This document shows, one piece after another, positions 32,089-40,848 of a stretch of DNA of 64,000 bases. The first letter of the stretch is position 1. Every line of letters starts with the position of its first letter. The stretch comes from Corynebacterium guangdongense (GTDB taxonomy: Bacteria > Actinomycetota > Actinomycetes > Mycobacteriales > Mycobacteriaceae): the NCBI RefSeq assembly GCF_030408915.1, contig NZ_CP047654.1:2356001-2420000 (forward strand), in the 5' to 3' direction. A model generated the notes under the pieces. The model did not search any database. It saw only the letters and a list, made by a program, of their open reading frames with translations, and was not told the origin of the DNA. The translations under genes and the position numbers were made by a program.

Positions 32089-32904
32089 GTGAAGACTTCC
32101 CGACGCCTCCGCGACCATCCGGCGGTCATCGCCGCTCTCGCCATCGCGGTCGTGCTGGGCCTGCTGTGGCTGGCGGACTCCGCCCTGGCCGCCCGCGCGG
32201 AGGCCCGCCTGTCCTCCTCCGCGGAGCGGTCCGCGGGCCTGCAGAGCTCCCCCAAATCCTATATCGGCGGCCTGCCCTTCGCCCAGGTGCTGGTGACCGG
32301 GGAGGTCCCTCTGGTCTCGCTGGATGTGCTGGACGTCGACGTGGCCGGTCTCGGCATCGTCAACGCCCGTTCCGAGTTCGCCGAACTGGAGATTCCCGCC
32401 GCCCGGGCTTACCGCGGCGAGATCATCGGGGCGCCGGTCAGCGCCGTGACCCGCAGCGTCTCGCTTGACGGCGTCGCGCTGGGGCAGGTGCTCAACATGA
32501 CCGACCTGGACATCAAGAACCCCTACGACATATCCCCGGGCGGCGGGGTCGCCGCGGAGGCCCAGCTGACGGGCACCCCCGTCGGGTTCGACGAGCCCGT
32601 GTCGGTGCTGACGAAACTGCGCCTCGACGCCGGTGAATTCACCATGCGGGTGACCGACGTCCTCAGCGCGCCGGAAGGACGCGAGGAGGAGGCCACTGAG
32701 GCGTTCACCCTGACCCGGGACACCACTTCCCTGCCGATCGGCGGCCCGGCCACCGCCGTCTACCTCGCCGGCGGTTCGATCACTTTCGAGCACGCGCGCT
32801 ACCGGACCGTCATCGCCGAGGAGGACCTCGTGCCGAGCGCGACCGGCAACTCCAGGTTCACCCGCGAGGGCGGGGGCGAGCCGCCTCGCCTGCCGCAGCC
32901 GTAG
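32089..32904 (+). CDS. DUF2993 / LmeA-family envelope protein
   Basis: This 271-residue protein has one N-terminal membrane or signal segment (VIAALAIAVVLGLLWLADSAL) and a DUF2993 domain. In mycobacteria the LmeA member (Rv0817c) supports lipomannan elongation; corynebacteria also make lipomannan and lipoarabinomannan-like glycolipids, so a related role is likely but unproven. GTG 32089 is chosen over an upstream in-frame ATG that would overlap mshD. The gene is divergent from mshD in a 32-nt gap, so the promoters overlap. The C-terminus is Gly/Pro-rich. Confidence 0.75.
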   Translation: MKTSRRLRDHPAVIAALAIAVVLGLLWLADSALAARAEARLSSSAERSAGLQSSPKSYIGGLPFAQVLVTGEVPLVSLDVLDVDVAGLGIVNARSEFAELEIPAARAYRGEIIGAPVSAVTRSVSLDGVALGQVLNMTDLDIKNPYDISPGGGVAAEAQLTGTPVGFDEPVSVLTKLRLDAGEFTMRVTDVLSAPEGREEEATEAFTLTRDTTSLPIGGPATAVYLAGGSITFEHARYRTVIAEEDLVPSATGNSRFTREGGGEPPRLPQP

Positions 32905-32979
32905 CGCGACGGCGACGACAGTCCGACACCCCTCAGGCGGGGTGGATACGGTGAGGGGGCAGTCACTAGTGTGGAGTCC

Positions 32980-33729
32980 ATGACTGAGCAGAACCCGCAG
33001 GACACTCCCGCCGACGCCGCAGCAGCCGCGTCGGGCACACCCAACCCCCCGGCCGCTGGGGAGCAGCACCCGAGCCAGGACCACCAGCGCATCGCTGAGC
33101 CGGAGACCCCCGGGCGCACCTCCGGTTCCGACGCCGTGAACCTGGCCGCCGAGCAGTCCGAGTCCACCGCCCCCCGCAACATCCCTGAGCTGGGCCTGGA
33201 CAAGCTTCCGCTGCACGAAGACACCGCCAACCTCCGCTACGGTCCGAGCCTGCATGACGCGCTCCTCGCCCTGCTCCCCCTGGTCGGCGTCTGGCGGGGC
33301 CACGGCCAGGCGGACACCGAGGCGGGCCAGTACTCCTTCGAGCAGCAGATCATCTTCTCCCACGACGGCGGCGAGTACCTGATGTACGAGTCCCGGATCT
33401 GGCGCCAGGACGAGGAGGGCAACGTCGTCGGGACCGACCGTCGCGAGACGGGTTTCTGGACCATCACCGCCAAGGACGAGATCACCGCGACCCTGGCCAA
33501 CTCCGCCGGCGTCATCGAGATCATGTACGGCGAACCGCGTACCGAGCGCGCGTGGCAGTTGGAGTCCGCCTCCACCACAGTGACCGAGAACGGCCCGGAG
33601 GCCCACGGGCCGGGCAAGCGCCTCTACGGCCTGCTGCCCAACAACAACCTCGGCTGGGTCGACGAACGTCTCGTCGACGGCGAGCTCAAACCGCACATGT
33701 CCGCCGAGCTCAAGCGCATCGCCGGCTAG
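32980..33729 (+). CDS. Nitrobindin-like heme-binding beta-barrel protein
   Basis: This protein of the nitrobindin (DUF1794, THAP4-like) family corresponds to M. tuberculosis Rv0813c by context. The 249-residue protein has a disordered Pro/Ala/Glu-rich N-terminus of about 80 residues. A lipocalin-like barrel follows, with the motif GVWRGHG and a C-terminal His in LKPHMSAELKRI, the expected heme ligand. Family members bind ferric heme and act on nitric oxide or peroxynitrite. TAGTGT (32967-32972) lies 7 nt before ATG 32980, indicating a leaderless start. Confidence 0.82.
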   Translation: MTEQNPQDTPADAAAAASGTPNPPAAGEQHPSQDHQRIAEPETPGRTSGSDAVNLAAEQSESTAPRNIPELGLDKLPLHEDTANLRYGPSLHDALLALLPLVGVWRGHGQADTEAGQYSFEQQIIFSHDGGEYLMYESRIWRQDEEGNVVGTDRRETGFWTITAKDEITATLANSAGVIEIMYGEPRTERAWQLESASTTVTENGPEAHGPGKRLYGLLPNNNLGWVDERLVDGELKPHMSAELKRIAG

Positions 33730-33764
33730 GGAAGTGCCGGCCGGGGGCCAAGCAACGTCCCCGG

Positions 33765-34664
33765 TTACTTCTCGAGGGCCCTGTCGAACATCTCCGCCAG
33801 CTCGGTGGCGTTCGCCGGGGCCGGCAACTTCTTCCCGTTCAACTGGGCCACGCGCACCGCGCGGCGCACGGAGCTGACCAGCCACACCGACTCCGATCGC
33901 TGCAGGTAGTCGACGTTGAAGTCCTTGGCCCGGCAGTTCCACCCGTGTTTCTCCGCCTCCTCGAAGATGGCGAGCTGGCCCGTACCCTGCAACACCCCTC
34001 CGACGGGTTTGGGTGTGCGCAGCTTCCCGCCCCGGCGCACGGCGATGATGCTGGCGGTGGCCGCCTCCAGCACCCGGCCCGTGCCCGGATCGGTGAGAAT
34101 CACGTCATCTGCGTTGTTGGCCCGGGCCCAGCGCAGGGCGGCCATGTTTTCCGCGTAGTCGAGCGTCTTGGCCGCTTCGGTGCGCCACGGGGCGGCGTCC
34201 GCGCCGGTGGCCATCGTGTAGCCGCGGGAGGCGGAAAGCACCCGCAGCCCCCTCACCCGGGTGGCCCGGTCCATCACCGTGGCCTCCTGGATGGTCAGCC
34301 AGGCCGTCGGGATGCCGGTCTTGGCGCGCCCGCGGGTGTAGGACCAGCCCAGCCGACCGTCGATGCGTTCTCCCCGACAGGCGGCCGTCCAGTCCTCGGC
34401 GGCCTGGCGGGAGGCCGCTTTCCACTGCTCGACGTCAGGCGTCGGCAGGTCGAGCTTCTTCGCGGAGCGCACGAACCGCTCGGCGTGGCGCTCCAGGTTG
34501 GCCACGTGGCCGTCCGTCACCAGCAGGGTCTCGAAGACGCCGTCACCGCGGGTGATTCCGGAATCGTCGAAGAAGATGTGCGGCAGATTCGGATTCTGCG
34601 TGCGCGCCGAGCCGCCGTACGGTTCGAGAATGTAGATGACCGGAGCTGGACTGCCGAAGGGCAT
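33765..34664 (-). CDS. Class IV aminotransferase (aminodeoxychorismate lyase-like)
   Basis: This PLP enzyme of 299 residues is in fold type IV. Conserved parts are GVFETLLVTDGHVANLERHAERFVRSA near the N-terminus, the PLP lysine in EAAKTLDYAENM, and VILTDPGTGRVLEAATASI. Its place next to ygfZ matches M. tuberculosis Rv0812, reported as an aminodeoxychorismate lyase with D-amino acid transaminase side activity. A second, shorter class IV gene adjacent to pabAB is a better candidate for the dedicated lyase. Start 34664 is an estimate; AAGGA lies 15 nt upstream. Confidence 0.82.
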   Translation of the reverse strand: MPFGSPAPVIYILEPYGGSARTQNPNLPHIFFDDSGITRGDGVFETLLVTDGHVANLERHAERFVRSAKKLDLPTPDVEQWKAASRQAAEDWTAACRGERIDGRLGWSYTRGRAKTGIPTAWLTIQEATVMDRATRVRGLRVLSASRGYTMATGADAAPWRTEAAKTLDYAENMAALRWARANNADDVILTDPGTGRVLEAATASIIAVRRGGKLRTPKPVGGVLQGTGQLAIFEEAEKHGWNCRAKDFNVDYLQRSESVWLVSSVRRAVRVAQLNGKKLPAPANATELAEMFDRALEK

Positions 34665-34728
34665 GGGAAGTCGCCGTTCCTTATGAGGTGGATTCACGGG
34701 TCTTGACGTGGCGGATACCATCGTCCTT

Positions 34729-35862
34729 GTGACTGACGATACCAATGTAGGCACCCCTGACCGCCCTGATTACACATCTGTGCTGCTCGGCCGCCCCGGC
34801 GCCGCCCCGCTGGATCATGACGGCGTCGAGACCGCCGTCGACGCCCGCGGCGTGGCCTGGCATTACGGTGACCCCCTCGGCGAGCAGCGCGCCATCCACG
34901 ACGGCGGCGTCGTCGTGGACCGCTCCCACCGCACCGTGATCAGGGTGTCCGGCAAGGACGCCGCGCACTTCCTCAACAACCTCCTCAGCCAGAAGCTGGA
35001 CGACGCCCCCGACGGTTTCGGTGGTTCCGCCCTGGACCTCGACATCCAGGGGCACATCCTGCACCACGCGGACGTCGCCCGCGTCGGCGACGACTTCTAC
35101 CTGGATTTCCCGGCCGCGCAGACGCCGACCTTCCTCAGGTTCCTCCAGATGATGATCTTCTGGTCGGAGGTGACCATCACGGAGGTCGACTACGGGATCC
35201 TCAGTGTTCTGGGCGACGCCCCCATTCCGCCGGGCCTGTCCCCGCTCTTCCTCCGCCCCGTCGCCTGGGCGTCCGCCCCCCGCCGCGACCTCGCCGTGCC
35301 GCGCGCCGAGCTGGGGACCGCCGTCGACACGCTTGTCGACGCCGGCTTCCGCCTGGCCGGCCTGATGGCCTTCACCGCCGAACGCGTTCGCGGCCTCGAA
35401 CCGGAGCTGGGCGCGGATCTGGACGGCAAGTCCATCCCGCACGAGGTCCCCGGCTTCATCGGCCGCGGTGAGCACGTCGGCGCGGTCCACCTGAGCAAGG
35501 GCTGCTACCGCGGCCAGGAGACCGTGGCCCGGGTGGAGAACCTCGGCCGCAGCCCTCGCGTGCTCGTGATGCTGCAGCTCGACGGTTCCGCCCCGGCCGC
35601 CCCGCTGCCGGGCGACAGGCTGGAGTTCAACGGCCGCGCGGTGGGTCGGCTGGGCACCGTGGTCCACGACTGCGACTACGGGCCGATCGCGCTGGCGCTG
35701 GTCAAGCGATCCGCCCTCGACGTCGGAGAGTTGAGCGTCGTCGACGCCGACGGTGGCCGCGCACCGGTCTCCGCGAGCGTCGATCCGGACTCCCTGCCCG
35801 CCGACGAGGGTGAGAAGGCGGGTCGGGCGGCGATCGCAAAGCTTCGCGGCCAGCAGGAGTAA
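34729..35862 (+). CDS. ygfZ: Folate-binding protein YgfZ/GcvT family
   Basis: YgfZ proteins bind tetrahydrofolate and help maintain certain Fe-S enzymes. The 377-residue protein has the GcvT fold and the diagnostic KGCYRGQE motif, with its redox-active Cys. A GTG at 34729 is favoured because TACCAT lies 7 nt upstream with TTCACG 17 bp before that; an in-frame GTG at 34708 is the alternative. It is divergent from the class IV aminotransferase. The order matches Rv0811c-Rv0812. Confidence 0.88.
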   Translation: MTDDTNVGTPDRPDYTSVLLGRPGAAPLDHDGVETAVDARGVAWHYGDPLGEQRAIHDGGVVVDRSHRTVIRVSGKDAAHFLNNLLSQKLDDAPDGFGGSALDLDIQGHILHHADVARVGDDFYLDFPAAQTPTFLRFLQMMIFWSEVTITEVDYGILSVLGDAPIPPGLSPLFLRPVAWASAPRRDLAVPRAELGTAVDTLVDAGFRLAGLMAFTAERVRGLEPELGADLDGKSIPHEVPGFIGRGEHVGAVHLSKGCYRGQETVARVENLGRSPRVLVMLQLDGSAPAAPLPGDRLEFNGRAVGRLGTVVHDCDYGPIALALVKRSALDVGELSVVDADGGRAPVSASVDPDSLPADEGEKAGRAAIAKLRGQQE

Positions 35863-36009
35863 TCTCCTATAACCCCAGCTAGAGACCCAGTGGGGAATTT
35901 TTCCGCGGGAACGGCTATTGTGTTGAACAGGATTGCATACACATAGATAAGTCGATGGGACGTCCGAATTTTCCCTGGACCGTTCCGACAACCTCAAGGG
36001 GGTCAGGCC

Positions 36010-36240
36010 ATGGGACGCGGTCGAGCAAAGGCAAAGCAGACCAAGGTTGCACGCCAGCTGAAGTACAACACGCCCGAGATGGATCTGGACAGCCTCCAGC
36101 GCGAGCTCGCCGGCAAGCCGCCGGCACGTGACTGGGCGGACGAGGACGACGACGAGTACGTCGACGACCAGTACGCCGATTACGTGGATGAGTATGAGGA
36201 CTGGGAAGACGGCGGGGGCGGCGACACCGCTCGCCGTTAA
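36010..36240 (+). CDS. DUF3073 small acidic-tailed protein
   Basis: This 76-residue protein is conserved in actinobacteria (M. tuberculosis Rv0810c). The N-terminus is basic (MGRGRAKAKQTKVARQLKY). The C-terminal half is strongly acidic with Asp/Tyr repeats (DEDDDEYVDDQYADYVDEYED). The function is unknown; the charge split suggests nucleic acid or ribosome contact, but this is a guess. AAGGGGGTC lies upstream of the ATG. The leader (35863-36009) is AT-rich with a TTGAAC box and complementary GGAACGG/CCGTTCC elements. Confidence 0.85.
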   Translation: MGRGRAKAKQTKVARQLKYNTPEMDLDSLQRELAGKPPARDWADEDDDEYVDDQYADYVDEYEDWEDGGGGDTARR

Positions 36241-36261
36241 CCACGTCACCCTTCTGGTTTA

Positions 36262-36296
36262 AGGAACCCATGGGTCGCTCCAGACTCATGGTTCCG
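36262..36296 (+). terminator. Hairpin after the DUF3073 gene
   Basis: GGAACCCATG pairs imperfectly with CATGGTTCC about 20 nt after the stop. There is no clear T run. Confidence 0.45.
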
Positions 36297-36407
36297 AATC
36301 TTCCCGGGTCCTGATGCTGCCGGTGTGACGGCTAACCCCCGCGTAGTTCCTTCGGGGTCGGCCACGGCAATCCCCACCGATCAGCATCCTTGCCCCTTGA
36401 GGCAAGA

Positions 36408-36461
36408 AAACCGGGTGGTGCCGGACAACCTTCAACGAGGTCGTCCGGCACCACCCGGTTT
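36408..36461 (-). terminator. purM terminator
   Basis: A 19-bp perfect stem (36408-36426 with 36443-36461) lies 35 nt after the purM stop. It is followed on the minus strand by TTTTCTTGCC, a strong intrinsic terminator. Confidence 0.8.
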
Positions 36462-36495
36462 ACGCGTTTCCTGCGTCGGATCGTGCCGGCGGCGA

Positions 36496-37593
36496 CTAGC
36501 CGCGGTGGGAGGGATGGTCGCCGGTCAGCACGGCACGGGACTCGTCGTCCTCGGTGGCGTTGCGGACGGTGCCCAGCTCCCAGGCGTCGATGTGGCGCGC
36601 GGTGAGCATGGCCAGGGCGCGGTCCCGGTCCGCGGCCGCGACGACGGCGACCATGCCGACGCCCATGTTGAAGGTCTTCTCCATCTCGAGGCGGTCGACC
36701 TTGCCCAGGGACTGGATCATGCGGAAGATCGGGGCCGGGGTCCAGGTGGCGCGGGACATGTCGGCGACCATGCCCTCCGGCATGATGCGCTCCATGTTGC
36801 CGGCCAGGCCGCCGCCGGTGACGTGGCAGAAGGTCCGGACGGTGCACTCGTTGATCAGCGCCAGGCAGTCGAGGGCGTAGATGCGGGTCGGCTCGAGCAT
36901 CTCCTCGCCGAGGGTGCGGCCGAGCTCCTCGATGTGGCCGTCGAGCGGCAGGCCGGCGCGCTCCAGGAGCACGTGGCGGGCCAGGGAGTAGCCGTTGGAG
37001 TGCAGGCCGGAGGAGCCCATGGCGATGATGACGTCGCCCGTGCGCACCTTGTCCGGGCCGAGCAGCTCGTCGGCCTCGACGACGCCGACGGCGGTGGCGG
37101 AGACGTCATAGTCGTCCTCACCCATCACGCCCGGGTGCTCGGCGGTCTCGCCGCCCAGCAGGGCGCAGCCGGCCTGCTCGCAGCCGTCGGCGATGCCGGA
37201 GACGATGTCGGCGACCTTCTCCGGGACGACCTTGCCGATGGCGATGTAGTCCTGCAGGAAGAGCGGCTCGGCCCCACAGACGACGAGGTCGTCGACGCAC
37301 ATGGCGACCAGGTCGATGCCGATGGTGTCGTGCTTGTCCATCGCCTGAGCGACGGCCAGCTTCGTGCCGACGCCGTCCGAGCCGGCGGCCAGCAGGGGCT
37401 CCTTGTACTTGCCCAGGGCGAAGAGGCCGGCGAACCCGCCGATGCCGCCGCGAACCTCCGCGCGGGAGGCGCGCTTGGCGTGGGACTTGATCAGGTCGAC
37501 GGCACGGTCGCCAGCCTCAATGTCGACTCCGGCAGCCGCGTAGGAGGCGCCGCCCTCGGCGTCGGTGTCTGCTGCGGGGGTGTTGTCAGTCAT
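36496..37593 (-). CDS. purM: Phosphoribosylformylglycinamidine cyclo-ligase PurM
   Basis: This enzyme closes FGAM to aminoimidazole ribonucleotide with ATP, the fifth step of purine synthesis. The 365-residue protein has the PurM N-domain with SYAAAGVDIEAGDRAVDLI and GGFAGLF, the DGVGTKL loop and the GETAEHPG motif. It lies 5 nt after purF with an AGGAG site overlapping the purF stop, so the two are co-translated. Confidence 0.95.
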   Translation of the reverse strand: MTDNTPAADTDAEGGASYAAAGVDIEAGDRAVDLIKSHAKRASRAEVRGGIGGFAGLFALGKYKEPLLAAGSDGVGTKLAVAQAMDKHDTIGIDLVAMCVDDLVVCGAEPLFLQDYIAIGKVVPEKVADIVSGIADGCEQAGCALLGGETAEHPGVMGEDDYDVSATAVGVVEADELLGPDKVRTGDVIIAMGSSGLHSNGYSLARHVLLERAGLPLDGHIEELGRTLGEEMLEPTRIYALDCLALINECTVRTFCHVTGGGLAGNMERIMPEGMVADMSRATWTPAPIFRMIQSLGKVDRLEMEKTFNMGVGMVAVVAAADRDRALAMLTARHIDAWELGTVRNATEDDESRAVLTGDHPSHRG

Positions 37594-37598
37594 CTCGA

Positions 37599-39224
37599 TT
37601 ACTCCTGGGTTGCTGCGGTCGATTCGGCGGGCCCGGCTTCGTTCAGGGCTGCGCTCTGCTTCTGGGACGCGAGGTGGAACTCGGGATGTCCGAGCTGAAT
37701 CTTACGGACGGCGTCGGCGTTGGGGTTCTTCGCCGGCAGGCCCAGCGGGTAGTGGCCGGAGAAGCACGCGGTGCACAGCTCCCGGTCGGGCTGCTCGGTG
37801 GCCTCGACCATCTGCTCGACGGAGACGAATCCGAGGGAGTCGGCGCCGATGGCGGTGCGGATGGACTCCACCATCGCCGCCTCGGAGGAGGTGTCGCCGT
37901 GGTTGGCGATCAGCTCGCCCGGGGAGGCGAAGTCGATGCCGTAGAAGCACGGCCACTTCACCGGCGGGGAGGCGATGCGGACGTGCACCTCGGCGGCCCC
38001 GGCCTCGCGCAGCATGCGGATCAGCGCGCGCTGGGTGTTGCCGCGGACGATGGAGTCGTCGACGACGATGAGGCGCTTGCCCTCGATGACCTCCTTGAGC
38101 GGGTTGAGCTTGAGCCGGATGCCCAGCTGGCGCAGCGTCTGCGAGGGCTGGATGAAGGTGCGGCCGACGTAGGCGTTCTTGACCAGGCCGGTGCCGAAGG
38201 GGATGCCGGACTCGCGGGCGTAGCCCACCGCCGACGGGACGCCGGACTCCGGGACCGGGATGACGAGGTCGCCCTCGGCCGGGTACTCGCGGGCCAGGCG
38301 CTTGCCCATCTCGATGCGCACGTCATTGACGCTGCGGGCGCGGATGTGGGAGTCCGGACGGGCGAGGTAGACGTACTCGAAGACGCAGCCGGCCCGCTGG
38401 ATCTCGGCGTAGCGCTCGGTGTAGACGCCGGTCTCGTCGATGGCGACGAGCTCGCCCGGCTCGATCTCCCGGACGAAGGCGGCGCCGACGATGTCGAGGG
38501 CGCAGGTCTCGCTGGCGACGACCCAACCGTTGTCGAGTTTGCCCAGGACGAGCGGGCGCACCCCGTGCGGGTCACGGGCGGCGTAGAGGGTCTTGCCGTC
38601 GGTGAAGGTCAGGCAGAAGGCGCCCTTGATCTTGGGCAGCAGCTCCTTGGCCGATTCGAAGACGCTGATGTCGTCGCGGCAGCCGTCGGCGAGCAGGGCC
38701 GCCATGACGGCGGTGTCGGAGGAGGAGCCCTCCTCCTTCTTCGGGTCGTCGTGGTCCTTCATCAGACCGCGACGGACGGCCTCCTCGTGGAGCTCCGCGT
38801 AGTTGACGAGGTTACCGTTGTGGCCGACGACGATGTCGGTGCCGTTCGGGGCGGAGGCGAACATCGGCTGGACGTTCTCCCAGCTCTGCGCGCCGGCGGT
38901 GGAGTACCGGGTGTGGCCGATGGCGACCTCGCCCTGCAGCGAGTTCAAGGTCGTCTCATCGAAGACCTGGGACACCAGGCCGGTGTCCTTGAAGACGAGC
39001 AGTCGCTCGCTGTCACCCACGGCGATGCCGGCACCCTCCTGCCCACGGTGCTGGAGTGCAAATAGCCCGAAGTAGGCCATCCGGGAAACGTCTTCCCCCG
39101 GGGCCCAGACGCCAAAGACGCCACATTCTTCTTGCGGCTTGCGCTCGTCGGCGTCGTCAAGACCCTCGTACTGGTCGAGTGGGGTCTGCGGACGACTGGA
39201 CATACGATGCGGTGCTACAGTCAC
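37599..39224 (-). CDS. purF: Amidophosphoribosyltransferase PurF
   Basis: This enzyme makes phosphoribosylamine from PRPP and glutamine, the committed step of purine synthesis. The 541-residue protein has an Ntn glutaminase domain whose nucleophile Cys is in EECGVFGVW, exposed by propeptide removal. The PRPP loop is VVDDSIVRGNT. Cysteines in GCVFEY, PCFYGID and LCTACFSG match the [4Fe-4S] ligands of the Bacillus-type enzyme. The GTG at 39224 has TAAGGT 7 nt upstream, a leaderless arrangement; ATG 39203 is the alternative. It is the first gene of purF-purM. Confidence 0.94.
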   Translation of the reverse strand: MTVAPHRMSSRPQTPLDQYEGLDDADERKPQEECGVFGVWAPGEDVSRMAYFGLFALQHRGQEGAGIAVGDSERLLVFKDTGLVSQVFDETTLNSLQGEVAIGHTRYSTAGAQSWENVQPMFASAPNGTDIVVGHNGNLVNYAELHEEAVRRGLMKDHDDPKKEEGSSSDTAVMAALLADGCRDDISVFESAKELLPKIKGAFCLTFTDGKTLYAARDPHGVRPLVLGKLDNGWVVASETCALDIVGAAFVREIEPGELVAIDETGVYTERYAEIQRAGCVFEYVYLARPDSHIRARSVNDVRIEMGKRLAREYPAEGDLVIPVPESGVPSAVGYARESGIPFGTGLVKNAYVGRTFIQPSQTLRQLGIRLKLNPLKEVIEGKRLIVVDDSIVRGNTQRALIRMLREAGAAEVHVRIASPPVKWPCFYGIDFASPGELIANHGDTSSEAAMVESIRTAIGADSLGFVSVEQMVEATEQPDRELCTACFSGHYPLGLPAKNPNADAVRKIQLGHPEFHLASQKQSAALNEAGPAESTAATQE

Positions 39225-39281
39225 GCGCCTTACCTTAGTCCCCGGTGGTCACGTTCAGAAAGTCCAGGACATCCGGGCCCG

Positions 39282-39671
39282 TCATTTCTTCATCACCGGC
39301 AGGTACCCCCGGATTTCCTGCGCCCGCGCCCCGGAGGCGTCGACCCGCCCCTCAGCCACCGCCTCCCCGAAGTCGAGTCTCCCGGTCGCCAGCTCCAGCC
39401 AGGTCCGCGGATCGGTCTCCACCACGTTCGGCGGGGTGCCGCGCGTGTGGTCGGGGCCGGCGATGCACTGCACCGCCACAAAGGGCGGAACCCTGACCTC
39501 GACGGAGTGGCCCGGCGCGTCCTGGGCCAGAGTGCGCGCGGTGGTGCGCACCGCCCGGGCCAGCTCGGCCCGCGCCGGCGTGGCGACGCCCGGCCCGCCC
39601 GCCAGCCACTCCGCGACCGACGCCACGGCGTCCATCATTTCCTCGGGGGGAACTTTTTTCGTGGGTGCCAT
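39282..39671 (-). CDS. Bacterial SCP-2-like protein (Rv0807 type)
   Basis: This 129-residue protein resembles the actinobacterial SCP_3 sterol-carrier-like group found next to purF in mycobacteria. Conserved parts are VEVRVPPFVAVQCIAGPDHTRGTPPNVVE and DPRTWLELATGRLDF. It has no signal or membrane segment. The ligand and role are unknown; the location beside purF is conserved. TAGACT lies 8 nt before the ATG. Confidence 0.75.
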   Translation of the reverse strand: MAPTKKVPPEEMMDAVASVAEWLAGGPGVATPARAELARAVRTTARTLAQDAPGHSVEVRVPPFVAVQCIAGPDHTRGTPPNVVETDPRTWLELATGRLDFGEAVAEGRVDASGARAQEIRGYLPVMKK

Positions 39672-39788
39672 GGTCCATAAGTCTAGGCCCGCCCCTCCCC
39701 CTGTTCGGACTTGGTTTCAGTTCGCCGCGATTGCTTGGGGTTATCCTTAGCCAAATACTTCAGGCGTTGAACAAGGATCCCCACACCC

Positions 39789-40781
39789 ATGACTGAATCC
39801 ACCCGCTCCCCCAAGGTCACGCTGCGTTTCCTCGCGGCACCGACGGACGTGCTCGTCCACGGCAACCACGGCGTCCACGGCGGTCGCGTGCTGGAGTGGA
39901 TCGACAAGGCCGCCTACGCGTGCGCGGTGCAGTGGTCGGCGACCTACTGCGTCACAGCCTACGTCGGCCACATTCACTTCACCCGTCCGATCCCCTCCGG
40001 TCACCTCGTGGAGGTGCGCTCGCGTATCGCCATGACGGGGCGTTCCTCGATGCACATCGTCAACGAGGTCTACTCCGCGGATCCGAAGGAGGGTGTGTTC
40101 ACCCGGGCCTGCGACTGCCTGGTCATCTTCGTCGCCAAGGACGCGGAGACCGGCCGCCCCACCACGGTTCCCTCCTATGTCCCGGAGACCGCGGAGGAGC
40201 AGCGCGTCGAGAAGGCCGCCGAGTCGCGTATCGCGCTGCGCAAAGCCATCCAGGCCGAGATGGAGAAGCAGACCTACGACGGTCCGTCCGACGCGCCGCG
40301 CGTCGTGCACCGTTTCCTGGCCAAGCCGACGGACATCAACTGGGGCGGCAACGTCCACGGCGGCACCGCCATGGAGTGGATCGATGAGGCTGGCATCTCC
40401 TGCGCGGTGGAGTGGTCCGGTGAGCACTGCGTCGCGGTCTACGCCGGCGGCATCCGCTTCTACAAGCCGATCCACATCGGCGACCTCATCGAGGTCGACG
40501 CCCGGATGATGCGCACCGACGCCCGCTCGATGCAGATGTCCATCCACGTCCGTTCCGGTGACCCGCGCGGCGGCCGCGCCAACCTCACCGAGGCCATCCA
40601 CGCAACGGTGACCTACATCGGCATCGACGTCGACGGCAACCCGCTGCCGGCCCGCCAGTTCATCCCGGTCACCGAGGAGGACGTTCGCCTCTCCGAGCAT
40701 GCCCAGGTCCTGCGCGAGCTGCGCGCCGAGTTCACCCCCCTGCCGCTGGTCGCCGGCGCCCGCCCGAACCACGTCGACTAG
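39789..40781 (+). CDS. Acyl-CoA thioesterase with two hotdog domains
   Basis: This 330-residue protein has two tandem 4HBT hotdog domains (about residues 8-130 and 175-300). Each has the signature HGGxxxEWIDxAxxxCAxxWS (NHGVHGGRVLEWIDKA, then NVHGGTAMEWIDEA). Such enzymes hydrolyse acyl-CoA esters in the cytoplasm; in mycolate-making bacteria they may adjust fatty acyl-CoA pools. AAGGA lies about 11 nt before the ATG. There is no obvious operon partner. Confidence 0.88.
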   Translation: MTESTRSPKVTLRFLAAPTDVLVHGNHGVHGGRVLEWIDKAAYACAVQWSATYCVTAYVGHIHFTRPIPSGHLVEVRSRIAMTGRSSMHIVNEVYSADPKEGVFTRACDCLVIFVAKDAETGRPTTVPSYVPETAEEQRVEKAAESRIALRKAIQAEMEKQTYDGPSDAPRVVHRFLAKPTDINWGGNVHGGTAMEWIDEAGISCAVEWSGEHCVAVYAGGIRFYKPIHIGDLIEVDARMMRTDARSMQMSIHVRSGDPRGGRANLTEAIHATVTYIGIDVDGNPLPARQFIPVTEEDVRLSEHAQVLRELRAEFTPLPLVAGARPNHVD

Positions 40782-40848
40782 GTCGACGGAGTGCCCGGCC
40801 AGCTGGTCGACCGGAGCGGCCGGTCACGCCCCGGCTAGGGTATGGCCC

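Noticed and set aside
32053-33942. Long minus-strand frame opposite the LmeA-like and nitrobindin genes
   Set aside because: Its translation is repetitive Gly/Arg/Val sequence with no family, while both plus-strand genes have domains and starts.
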